61,142 nucleotides of DNA from CBDUQI01 sp965369325 (lineage in GTDB: Bacteria; Pseudomonadota; Gammaproteobacteria; Steroidobacterales; JBCBZW01). The stretch is taken from contig CBDUQI010000008.1 in assembly GCA_965369325.1 (NCBI GenBank), positions 1-61,142 of the forward strand, written 5' to 3'. Of the stretch, positions 9,701 to 17,203 are shown piece by piece (position 1 is the first letter of the stretch; each line of letters opens with the position of its first letter). Made by a program: the position numbers and the translations under genes. The notes beneath the pieces were generated by a model. That model saw only the letters and a program-made list of their open reading frames with translations, searched no databases and was not told where the DNA came from.

Positions 9701-10845
9701 ATTTGCGAGGCCGAGCCGGTATGGCCCACGGCAATGTGCACTGGACCGCCAACTTTGATGAGATTCAGGATTTTGAGAACGACATTCGCGGCGCGTTCGG
9801 TGGTGAGGGGTTTTTATCGCAAAGCGACTTTAATGCCACGGCCGATCCGTTAGGTGCCACGAAAGCGGGGCGTTCGAGCGACCTGGACGCACTGGCTGCT
9901 TACGTGAGCTCGCTGGTGCACACACCGAGCAGCCCGTTCAGGAGTACCGATGGCACGCTGACGGCGCAGGCGCTTGATGGCGCGGCCGTGTTCGCGGCGA
10001 AGCAATGCGACGCTTGCCATATACCACCGGCCTACACCGATTTTCAGCGGCACGATGTGGGCACCATTATTCCCGCCTCCGGGCAGGGTGTGGGCGTGCC
10101 GCTCGCCGGCGTTGGATTCGAGACCCCGACACTGCGCGGCATCTGGGCGTCTGCGCCGTATCTGCACAGCGGCCAGGCGGCCACGTTGGGTGACGTGTTG
10201 TCGTTGCCGGCCCATGTGGGGGCACTTAGTACCAGCGAGAAAGACCAGCTCAGCGCGTTCCTGCTGCAGTTGGATGACTGGGATGACAATCTTCCGCCAC
10301 AACTTCAATCGCCCGGACTTCAAAATAGCGACGCTGGGGAGGCGGTCGATTGGATGCTTTCTGCCAGCGATCCGGACGCGGACCCGCTGTTGTTTACCGC
10401 GCAGGGTTTGCCGCCCGGGGTGGCGCTGCGGCGTTACGACGGACGCATCAGCGGCGTACCGCAAATGGGCACATACAACGTCCTCACCAGCGTGGACGAC
10501 GGCCTGCACAGCGTTTCTCGCACCTTCACCTGGGCGGTGGGGGTGGCGCTGCCGGCAGACAGCGATGCTGATGGTGTAGCGGACATCTTCGATAACTGCA
10601 CCGAGGCGGCCAACGATGCCCAGCGTGATACGAATGCCGATGGTTTTGGCAACGCGTGTGATGCCGATCTGGACAACAACAACACCGTCGATTTTGCAGA
10701 TCTGGCCCTGTTGAAGTCGCTGTTCTTCAGCCAGACGCCGGATGCGGATCTGGACGGTGACAATAATGTGAACTTCGCCGATCTGGCGGTGATGAAAGCG
10801 TTGTTTTTTTTACCGCCAGGGCCGAGCGGACTGTCGCCACAGTGA
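6733..10845 (+). CDS. Large secreted mosaic protein: LVIVD and YVTN propellers, Ig/PKD domains, di-heme cytochrome c, TSP3/dockerin-like tail
   Basis: A 1370-residue exported protein. GTG 6733 is preferred because GGAGG ends five bases upstream, and a signal peptide (IGLVVWMWLAAPLHA) follows. Approximate order: LVIVD-type propeller (60-380), bacterial Ig-like domain (390-490), PKD domain with YSWDFGDG (500-570), YVTN-type propeller (590-930), cytochrome-c/peroxidase-like module with CASCH near 960 and CDACH near 1090, an Ig-like domain (1170-1265), a thrombospondin-3 repeat (1274-1315) and two dockerin-like calcium loops each containing NFADLA or DFADLA, ending PPGPSGLSPQ. Two CxxCH motifs predict covalent hemes and hence export by Sec plus cytochrome maturation. 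It is probably a cell-surface or extracellular redox or adhesive protein; the electron partner is unknown. It overlaps the next gene by 4 bp. Confidence 0.85.
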   Translation: MSRKETSRSDLRCRLPIGLVVWMWLAAPLHAGDGPGLGNLTYPQIDLWDSIEEIDSPGDHGTAAMINGYLMIIYSEDGGTGNGGIEFWDVSDPYNPSRHKRIDNSATFGLREAHGFSFARVDGDDLLLAQSTDGVHIWDVTDPSNISRVAALSLPGIEAGDYSGAWWVFWQHPYAYVAGVAEGLYILETTNPSAPILVNQVPASEMGGINPGIVNALGNMLFVMRHDNDGYATLDISDPIHPQLIDSTTGGSIGYSHFFASGYILTAGGGEGGSRSMNVYEVAEDGELLGKLGRGGLSCDGVDLNNGGYGSYQDGYYFGGFSNRVAKFDVQSRSLMGCGTSSIPQRDEDFAQVMGNLVWGGNDHGQGSGLIVHQLEPDTTPPQVEWIQPLSGAANQALTTRVGVSMSDVIDLDSITSTTFTVRPLGGAALSGSYSVQGTLVNFSPEVALLDDTTYEVLIEGVEDVVGNAGGLFSSTFSTGSFSDLSCDVAALMPALTGASTPFDAAQATGSTPLSYSWDFGDGSAPTGFSSTSNATHAYSSPGRYSVSLTVSNASGQSSCSAVQIVYNALTSRAPTASTPITADAQRVFNVNPDHNSVTAIAQDTLAVLWEVPVGRYPRTLALAPNGDLWVVNQNDATIDVLAPDTGARRQQILLPFGSRPYGLAFAPDGRAAYVTLSGSERLQELSLAGEPLRDVLVGPMPRALAVAGSSSRITLTRFVSEPARLEGSLILPQAQVREISAGSLSVLGVRTLAFDAGPDTELSGRGVPNFLGAIRISPDGQRALIASNKSNVARGDFLDGQSLTFESRVRTILSSVDLDTGNERLEERVDLNDRDMAQSVLFSPLGDLIFIAVQGSNQVEVLDASTRESLASLSTASAPQGLVIGESLQGQARLYVHNFLSRSVSVFDVQALLSAQSNSVVLLGEVATVDSEALAPQVLAGKQLFYHAADPRMSRDGYLSCASCHIEGMHDGQAWDFTQAGEGLRNTIDLRGRAGMAHGNVHWTANFDEIQDFENDIRGAFGGEGFLSQSDFNATADPLGATKAGRSSDLDALAAYVSSLVHTPSSPFRSTDGTLTAQALDGAAVFAAKQCDACHIPPAYTDFQRHDVGTIIPASGQGVGVPLAGVGFETPTLRGIWASAPYLHSGQAATLGDVLSLPAHVGALSTSEKDQLSAFLLQLDDWDDNLPPQLQSPGLQNSDAGEAVDWMLSASDPDADPLLFTAQGLPPGVALRRYDGRISGVPQMGTYNVLTSVDDGLHSVSRTFTWAVGVALPADSDADGVADIFDNCTEAANDAQRDTNADGFGNACDADLDNNNTVDFADLALLKSLFFSQTPDADLDGDNNVNFADLAVMKALFFLPPGPSGLSPQ

Positions 10846-11999
10846 AGTTGTCACAATGTCGTCGTACCGAGCATTTTCGCGCCTTGGCCAGACGCCGGTT
10901 ACCGGCGGCGCTGTTCCACTACATTGATGGCGGCGCGGATGATGAGGTTACCCTAGCCCGCAACACTGCGGCATTTGAAGACTACGATCTGGTGCCCAAC
11001 GTGCTGGCGGGCGTGAGGCAGGTGGATCTGTCGACCCAGGTGCTTGGGGCATCGCTACAGATGCCGTTTCTGTTCTCGCCCACGGCCATGCAACGACTGT
11101 TCCACCACGATGGCGAGAAGGCGATCGCGCAAGCCGCCGAGACGTACGGCACCATGTTCGGTATTTCGACGCTTGCCACTCACAGTATCGAGCAGGTGGG
11201 GGCGATGGGCAATGCGCCTAAGCTGTTCCAGATTTACGTGCATAACGACAAGGGACTGACGGAGGAGCTGATCGACCGTTGCAAAACGGCTGGCTTTAGC
11301 GCCCTGGCGCTCACCGTGGATACGGTGGTATCCGGCAATCGCGAGCGTGATTATCTGTACGGGATGACAACGCCCCCGCGATTCACCGTGGCCACATTGG
11401 CCAACTTTGCCATGCACCCACGCTGGACCCTTAATTATTTGTTGCGCCCCGCATTCGATCTGCCCAATATCTCAAGCCGTATCAGCAAGGGCGCCACTGA
11501 GCCGAGCAGCATTGTGGACTACATCAATGAGCAGATGCGCCCCGAGATTCACTGGGACGATGCGGCCCACATGATCGAGTACTGGGGCGGGCCGTTTGTG
11601 ATTAAAGGTGTGATGAGTGTGGCGGATGCGCGTCGTGCGGTGCAGGTAGGTGCCAGCGCTATCATGCTGTCTAACCACGGCGGCCGTCAGTTGGACGGTT
11701 CGCGCGCACCGTTTGATCAACTCAAAGCGGTGGTGGATGCGGTTGGTGGTGAGATCGAGATTATTCTGGACGGCGGCGTGCGCCGCGGCACGCATGTGCT
11801 AAAAGCGCTCGCGCTGGGCGCCAGCGCGTGTTCGGGCGGGCGGGCGTATCTGTATCCGTTAGCGGCTGGCGGTACGGCTGGCGTAATGCAGGCGAGCAAA
11901 CTGCTGCGCGATGAGATGCGCCGCGACATGATGTTGATGGGCTGTGACTCGCTGGCTGGACTAAACCGCGAGATGCTAGCGCGACGCTCGAGCTATTAG
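10842..11999 (+). CDS. FMN-dependent alpha-hydroxyacid oxidase/dehydrogenase (lactate dehydrogenase type)
   Basis: A 385-residue protein of the FMN-dependent 2-hydroxyacid dehydrogenase family, which oxidises L-lactate or related acids to 2-keto acids. It shows the family landmarks FHYIDGGADDE near the N-terminus, SNHGGRQLD with the active-site His and substrate Arg, and ILDGGVRRGTHVLKALALGA for FMN phosphate binding. Length is normal for LldD or glycolate oxidase. The GTG start overlaps the preceding stop (GTGA), so it is likely translationally coupled to the cytochrome-bearing secreted protein. The exact substrate and acceptor cannot be read from sequence. Its last three bases overlap the convergent amidohydrolase gene. 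Confidence 0.88.
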   Translation: MKLSQCRRTEHFRALARRRLPAALFHYIDGGADDEVTLARNTAAFEDYDLVPNVLAGVRQVDLSTQVLGASLQMPFLFSPTAMQRLFHHDGEKAIAQAAETYGTMFGISTLATHSIEQVGAMGNAPKLFQIYVHNDKGLTEELIDRCKTAGFSALALTVDTVVSGNRERDYLYGMTTPPRFTVATLANFAMHPRWTLNYLLRPAFDLPNISSRISKGATEPSSIVDYINEQMRPEIHWDDAAHMIEYWGGPFVIKGVMSVADARRAVQVGASAIMLSNHGGRQLDGSRAPFDQLKAVVDAVGGEIEIILDGGVRRGTHVLKALALGASACSGGRAYLYPLAAGGTAGVMQASKLLRDEMRRDMMLMGCDSLAGLNREMLARRSSY

Positions 12000-13399
12000 G
12001 GTGCCAGCAGGGTGTCCGGCGCTTTCACCACGTGGCCGCCCTTAATGACTACCGCCGGCTGCTCCAGCAGCTTAATCTGAGTTAACGGGTCGCCATCCAG
12101 CGCGATCAGATCGCCATAGTGCCCCACCTGCAGGCTACCGACCTGCGCCTCCCAGCCCATATACTCCGCGGCCAGCGAGGTGGCAGCTTTAATCGCCTGC
12201 ATCGGGCTCATACCCCATTGCACCATGTAAGCAAACTGGCGCCCATTCAGTCCGTGCGGATAGATGCCGGCATCAGAGCCAAACACGATCGGTACGCCGG
12301 CCGCGTGCGCCTCGCGAAAGCCCTCGCGTTGCGCCAACGTGGTTTCATCGTTCTTACGAATAAACTCCTCGGGCCAGTTTTGAAGACGGCCCTGCTCGGC
12401 AATCCAGTCGCCGCCGTACACGTCCATCGAGAGCGCTACCTGATGGCGCGCGGCCAGCGCAATAGCCTCCTCATCCAGCAGTGAGGCGTGCTCCACGGTG
12501 CTCACCCCTGCGCGGATTGCCTGTTTGATCGACTCGGCACCGTGCGCATGGGCGGCGACGCGCACATTGGCCCGGGAGGCAACTTCGACCACCGCAGCAA
12601 TCTCCGCCTCGGTCATTTCTGGCGAGCCTGGAACGCCGCCGTAGGCGAGTACCGCACCGGAGGCAATCACTTTGATAACGTCCGCACCGCGATCGATAGC
12701 CTGCTGCGCGGATTCAGCGAAGGCCGCTGCGCCGCGCGAAACGCCCAGTCGCAAGTGGGCCGGGATGTCGGCCTCCTTAACCTCAGGTACCAGCAGGTCG
12801 CCGCCGCCGCCCGGAATGGTGAGGTAGGTGCCAGCAATCTGCATGCGCGGTCCCAGCGTCTTCCCAGCCGCCACCTCATCCCGCAGCCGTGCACTTGAGA
12901 ACCCGTAGTACACGCCCAGATTGCGCACGCTGGTGAAGCCGGCAAAGAGGGTGTCGCGTGCCAGCTCACGTCCCGTGCTGAGTGTTTGCTCCAGCGTGCT
13001 GGTGAAGTACACAGACAAATCCGCAGTGTCCTCAGGCCGCTCCATGATATGCGTATGCATGTCGATCAGACCGGGAGCACAGGTGTATTGGCGCAGATCG
13101 AGCACGGGCAGGGTAGGGGGGAACGGCACGTCCGGGCCGATGTGCGTGATGCGTCCGTTCTCTACCCGTAGCCGCTGATTGGCCAGTGGGGTGTCGGTCA
13201 CGCCGTCAATCAGCGCACCACAGCGTATACCGATGCTGGCGCTGTCCGCGGCGAAGGGGGCGCGGGTGAGTGCCACCGAGGCGGGGGTGTCTGGCTTCGC
13301 CTGAATAACCTCAGGGGCAGGCGCCGAGCAACCGAGTAACGCACTCGCGCTGAGGCCGAGCAACGTCAGAGCGGGCGATCGGGTGTTAAGTATCAGCAT
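11996..13399 (-). CDS. Amidohydrolase-family lipoprotein (imidazolonepropionase-like)
   Basis: A 467-residue metal-dependent hydrolase. The N-terminus LTLLGLSASALLGC ends in a lipobox-type Cys, so it is probably a membrane-anchored periplasmic lipoprotein. Metal-site motifs are visible: DMHTHIM, VAAHAHG, STVEHAS and VFGSDAGIYPHG. The C-terminal SLQVGHYGDLIALDGDPL segment is the usual closing beta-strand region of this superfamily. Homologues act on amide or peptide bonds such as Xaa-Pro dipeptides; the substrate here is unknown. ATG 13399 begins two bases after the stop of the upstream flavoprotein gene, which indicates an operon with translational coupling. Confidence 0.87.
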   Translation of the reverse strand: MLILNTRSPALTLLGLSASALLGCSAPAPEVIQAKPDTPASVALTRAPFAADSASIGIRCGALIDGVTDTPLANQRLRVENGRITHIGPDVPFPPTLPVLDLRQYTCAPGLIDMHTHIMERPEDTADLSVYFTSTLEQTLSTGRELARDTLFAGFTSVRNLGVYYGFSSARLRDEVAAGKTLGPRMQIAGTYLTIPGGGGDLLVPEVKEADIPAHLRLGVSRGAAAFAESAQQAIDRGADVIKVIASGAVLAYGGVPGSPEMTEAEIAAVVEVASRANVRVAAHAHGAESIKQAIRAGVSTVEHASLLDEEAIALAARHQVALSMDVYGGDWIAEQGRLQNWPEEFIRKNDETTLAQREGFREAHAAGVPIVFGSDAGIYPHGLNGRQFAYMVQWGMSPMQAIKAATSLAAEYMGWEAQVGSLQVGHYGDLIALDGDPLTQIKLLEQPAVVIKGGHVVKAPDTLLAP

Positions 13400-13401
13400 G
13401 T

Positions 13402-15033
13402 TTAGCGGCCCCGTGAGGACAAAATGACATGCGCTGCATTGTACCCTGGCGCGCCGGTGACACCGCCACCCGGATGGGTGCCCGCCCCACACATAAACAA
13501 ACCGTCAATGGGGGTTCGGTAGTGCGCCCACCCGGCCAGAGGGCGATTAAAGAACAATTGATCCAGAGTGATGTCGCCGTGAAAAATATTCCCCTCGGTG
13601 ATCCCAAACTGGCGTTCCAGATCACGCGGCGTCAACACCCGCCGGGCGATCACCGAGTTGGGCATATTGGGTGCGTAGCGAGCGATAATTTCGGTGACCT
13701 GATCGCCCAGTGATTCGCGATGATCGTCCCAGGTACCACTGACCGGACGATAGGGTAGGTACTGCACAAAACAGGTGAGCATGTGGCGGCCGGGCGGTGC
13801 CAGGGTAGGGTCGGCATTGGAGGCGAGTACGCAGTCCACCCAAAGGTTGTATGAGATGCCGCCCGCGCGCGCCGTATTGTAGCAGCGCTCAGCGTCGGCC
13901 AGCGTCGGGACAAGCGTGAACAGCGCGCGTTCGATGGGGCTGTGGCTGGCTGGCATCCCGCGCACCTGGGGCTCTTGCGAGAGCACATAGTTCACTTTGG
14001 CGCACGGGCCGTTCATCTTGATGCCCTGAACCTGTTGGCGAAATTCGCTCGGCAGGTCAGCTGGCGCAAGCAGGCCTAGAAATGTGCGCTTAGGGTCGGC
14101 ATTGGAGACGACGATGCCAGCGTCTACGACGCTACCGTCGTCCAGCGTCACCCCCTGCACTTTGCCGTCGTGCTGGTTGATTCGCCGCACGCTCGCGTTG
14201 GTGCGAATACTCACCCCAAGGTCTTCGCAGGCCCGCGCCATGGCGGTGGTAATGGCGCCCATCCCGCCGATCACGTGCCCCTGAAATCCCTGTCGCCCCT
14301 CTTGCCCGCCACTTAGCAGGTGAAACAACAGGCCCATCGCTGTACCGCGGTGGTACGGGCCGCCATGTTGCCCATACAGGCTGTTGGCCAGAATCAGGCG
14401 CTTGAGCTTGTCGGAACGGAAGCGCTGATCCAGAAAGTCGCCCAACGACATGGTCAGAAACCGCGTAAGGCCAGCGATTTCCGCGCCTGAAATTCCGCGG
14501 AACCGCCCAGCCAGCCGGATCAGTTCACGTACCCGGGCCAACCCTGTGTTGGCCAGCTGCGGGGGCGGTTCAAGGAAAAACGGCTGCAGCCAGGCGGCCA
14601 GCGCTTTCAACTCGTGTTGGGTGTTAATAAATCTACCGGCATCTTCTGGTGCGATCCGGATCAGCTCCTTATGCAGGCGCTGCGGGTCGTTCCACCAACT
14701 CACTACATCGCCGTCCTCGAAGGCGGCCTGCACGCCCGGCTCGCACGGCACCATCTGAAGCCCGTACTCACCCAGTCGCAGGTCGTCAATTACCTCGGGT
14801 CGCAGCATGCTGGCGATGTACGAGGCGCTCGACACGCGGCACCCCGGGGCCAGCTGCTCATCTACCTGCTCGGTCACCGCGCAGCCGCCGATGACGTCCC
14901 GACGTTCAAGGACCACGACGCGCCGCCCGGCTCGGGCCAGGTAGGCCGCAGCGGTTAACCCGTTATGGCCTGCGCCAATCACAATGATGTCGAACGCCCC
15001 GCAGGACGCCCGCTCTGCCTTCAATCCAACCAT
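13402..15033 (-). CDS. FAD-dependent oxidoreductase, phytoene dehydrogenase-like (PYROXD2 type)
   Basis: A 543-residue flavoprotein. The N-terminal FDIIVIGAGHNGLTAAAYLA is the Rossmann dinucleotide-binding motif, followed by VVVLERRDVIGGCA. Near the C-terminus, LFMCGAGTHPGGGVTGAPGY is the conserved FAD-contacting segment of phytoene-dehydrogenase/PYROXD2-like proteins. There are no carotenoid genes nearby, so carotenoid desaturation is not supported. The substrate is unknown. I prefer ATG 15033; GTG 15045 is an alternative. It heads a two-gene operon with the amidohydrolase. Confidence 0.85.
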   Translation of the reverse strand: MVGLKAERASCGAFDIIVIGAGHNGLTAAAYLARAGRRVVVLERRDVIGGCAVTEQVDEQLAPGCRVSSASYIASMLRPEVIDDLRLGEYGLQMVPCEPGVQAAFEDGDVVSWWNDPQRLHKELIRIAPEDAGRFINTQHELKALAAWLQPFFLEPPPQLANTGLARVRELIRLAGRFRGISGAEIAGLTRFLTMSLGDFLDQRFRSDKLKRLILANSLYGQHGGPYHRGTAMGLLFHLLSGGQEGRQGFQGHVIGGMGAITTAMARACEDLGVSIRTNASVRRINQHDGKVQGVTLDDGSVVDAGIVVSNADPKRTFLGLLAPADLPSEFRQQVQGIKMNGPCAKVNYVLSQEPQVRGMPASHSPIERALFTLVPTLADAERCYNTARAGGISYNLWVDCVLASNADPTLAPPGRHMLTCFVQYLPYRPVSGTWDDHRESLGDQVTEIIARYAPNMPNSVIARRVLTPRDLERQFGITEGNIFHGDITLDQLFFNRPLAGWAHYRTPIDGLFMCGAGTHPGGGVTGAPGYNAAHVILSSRGR

Positions 15034-15463
15034 GTGCTGGAGCACCCCTAGAGGGGGTGTTTCTCCTTGTCGTTATTGTTCTGCTGCGCCGCGAGCATAT
15101 CGCTCGCGTTCACTAGAATGTACTACTGCACGGCGCCGGATGCAGCACCTCAACAGCATTGGATGGGATGACGTGGCGGTCAGGAGACACATAACCTGCG
15201 GGGCTGCTTGGTTGATTCGGGCGATCTCACTGAGAGACTCGGAGTATATATGGGCAATATATTTGAATAATATTATGGGGTTATATCGTGTAATTAAAGT
15301 CAATTATTGTTTCAGTTCAGGGTCGATGCCGATCAATACATGAGATACGTGTACCTGATGAGGCACTAATACATTAAGGGCGGCGAACCCGGGAATCGGC
15401 GATGACAGCAGGACGCCGGGATTGTTTAGCGACATATACCCTACTGGCTAAAAGGGCTGTTTC
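15034..15463. other. Intergenic region between divergent genes, with an AT-rich patch
   Basis: 430 bases without a convincing gene. Bases ~15241-15310 are strikingly AT-rich (runs such as ATATATTTGAATAATATTAT) compared with the GC-rich surroundings. A small inverted repeat CACCCC/GGGGTG flanks TAGAG near 15043-15060, just upstream of the flavoprotein start. It probably contains both divergent promoters, but I could not assign -35/-10 pairs with confidence. Confidence 0.5.
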
Positions 15464-16465
15464 GTGAAAGGTTTGACGGGTTGGCGGCTGATCGTAGCCG
15501 CATCGATTGCTGTGGGCGCTCTACAGAGCGTTGCCATTAGCACCGTGGAGGCATGCTCGGATGTCACCCGCGTCCAGCTAGGCGGGCGCTGGATGTATCG
15601 CTACACGAATGAGAAAGGCGAGCTGGTGATGCAGGACCGCCCGCCATCCTGCTATGTACCGCCTGAGGTACCCGAGCAGGTGCTTGCCCCCGACGCGGAG
15701 CTGCACACCGCGCCTGTTGCCGTCTCGGCGCCTTCTGTAAGCGAGCAACCCCCTGTTTCGCTGGTGCGCATTTGGGGCGCACTTGCATTGTGGCTGCTGC
15801 CCGCCATCACAGGGCTGTTCGGTTTGTACATGCTGGTGTTGCGCCCGTGGCGGCGGTGGCGCAAAGAAAACCCGCTGGAGCGCGCTCTGCGCCGCGAGGG
15901 GTACCCGTATTTCCGCGATCTGGATATCCGTATTCCGGGAGCAAGGGAGGCTCGGGTGGAACATGTGGTACGTACACCCTCGGGCGTGATCGTGCTGGCA
16001 ACCCGTGCGTATGCAGGCCAGGTGCGGGCGAGCGCGCAAGCCGGCAACTGGCTTGAGGATGAAGGCGCAGGATCACGCGAGATGCTAAATCCATTGCCTC
16101 AGATTCGCCAGCAAGCGCAGCTGGTACGTAAGGTGGTGGGTAGCGCGATCCCGATATTGCCGCGGGTTGTGCTGGAGGGCCAAGTGCAATTCGTGGGACC
16201 CAGTGCGCCGGAGGCGCAAAAGCACAGCCTTTTTGTGGCCAACCTGGCGCGGTTCCGGGACAAGCCGGTGGAGGAGCGTGCGCTGGACGCGGCTTGGCGC
16301 ACACTCATGCGCTTCCCACACAGTAACCGGGCGGAGTTGAAACTCTATGGCACTGGTTTGCGCCGATGGGGCAAACGGCATAAGTTTGAGTTGATCGGTT
16401 GCACGGCACTGCTGCTCTCTGTCATATCGTTGGGCTTTCTGGTTGTTCAGTCGCAGGGGTTGTGA
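15464..16465 (+). CDS. Membrane-anchored NERD-domain protein
   Basis: A 333-residue protein. An N-terminal signal or anchor segment is followed by a DUF4124-like strand pattern (MYRYTNEKGELVMQDRPP), a transmembrane helix near residues 100-125, a cytoplasmic domain and a final helix near 308-330. The domain at ~150-260 (RDLDIRIPGA, VEHVVRTPSGVIVLATRAYA, GQVRASAQAGNW) matches the layout of nuclease-related (NERD) domains. The usual catalytic Glu-x-Lys position reads ATRAYAG here, so nuclease activity is doubtful. GTG 15464 has AAAAGGG upstream. The next gene starts three bases after its stop. Confidence 0.72.
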   Translation: MKGLTGWRLIVAASIAVGALQSVAISTVEACSDVTRVQLGGRWMYRYTNEKGELVMQDRPPSCYVPPEVPEQVLAPDAELHTAPVAVSAPSVSEQPPVSLVRIWGALALWLLPAITGLFGLYMLVLRPWRRWRKENPLERALRREGYPYFRDLDIRIPGAREARVEHVVRTPSGVIVLATRAYAGQVRASAQAGNWLEDEGAGSREMLNPLPQIRQQAQLVRKVVGSAIPILPRVVLEGQVQFVGPSAPEAQKHSLFVANLARFRDKPVEERALDAAWRTLMRFPHSNRAELKLYGTGLRRWGKRHKFELIGCTALLLSVISLGFLVVQSQGL

Positions 16466-16468
16466 CTT

Positions 16469-16975
16469 ATGCGGTCATTCGCAATTTTGATGTTGATGGT
16501 ACTGGTGGCTGCTAGCGCAGGGTTGTTCCTGATCAAGGGGTCGGACGGTCGTGCGCTGATGACGGTGGGGGAGACCTTCCCCGGCATCTCGCAACTGCGC
16601 GCGGGCGCGATTGAACAGTGGCGTCGCCTAAAAGGAACTGTCGCGGACGCCGACGCTCGTGATATCTCAGTCGGCGCTAGCGCCGACGCCGTCACTTTTT
16701 ATCGTTGGCAGGACGCCCAGGGAGCCTGGCACTACTCCGATCAGCCCGATCCGCAGGGTCGATCGGAAGCGTATCTGGTCGATCCGCAGAATCCCTCCTC
16801 GCCGCCGCCGCCTGCGGCGGTGCGCGCTCGCTCGAGCGAGCAGGCGGCGAGCGTGGGCGCCGAGCCGCCATCGCGCGCTCCCAAGCGGGTCAAGCAGCTA
16901 ATCGACGATGCCCGCCAGGTTCAGGATTTGCTTGAGCAGCGGGCGCGCGAGACCGAGCAGGCCACACGCGATTGA
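16469..16975 (+). CDS. DUF4124-type membrane-anchored protein
   Basis: A 168-residue protein with an N-terminal transmembrane helix (FAILMLMVLVAASAGLFLI). A short domain around residues 72-105 contains FYRWQDAQGAWHYSDQP, the hallmark of DUF4124 proteins. This is followed by a Pro-rich linker and a charged, probably helical tail. It would be anchored in the inner membrane with the domain in the periplasm. It starts three bases after the NERD protein, which carries a related N-terminal motif, so the two may work together. Molecular role unknown. Confidence 0.75.
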   Translation: MRSFAILMLMVLVAASAGLFLIKGSDGRALMTVGETFPGISQLRAGAIEQWRRLKGTVADADARDISVGASADAVTFYRWQDAQGAWHYSDQPDPQGRSEAYLVDPQNPSSPPPPAAVRARSSEQAASVGAEPPSRAPKRVKQLIDDARQVQDLLEQRARETEQATRD

Positions 16976-17203
16976 GCCATCGCTAGGGCACATCGTCGGC
17001 CGGGCGGCCAAGCCCCCCTCAATCTCCGCAGAAGAACGTGAACATCCTTACCACCACGCTGCATTGCGCGCGTATTTGGCGCATACTTACCCGCTATTAG
17101 GGCGCTTGCGCCACGCTCGCGGCCAGCCACGCTTTACGGTGCGGGCAGCGGTTGTTCGCAATGTCGCTAGTCGCCGCCCGGAACCATCTGCGTCAAAAAA
17201 TAG

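Noticed and set aside
9850..10509. 219-codon minus-strand open frame
   Set aside because: Antisense to the cytochrome and Ig part of the mosaic secreted protein; no domain or start signal.
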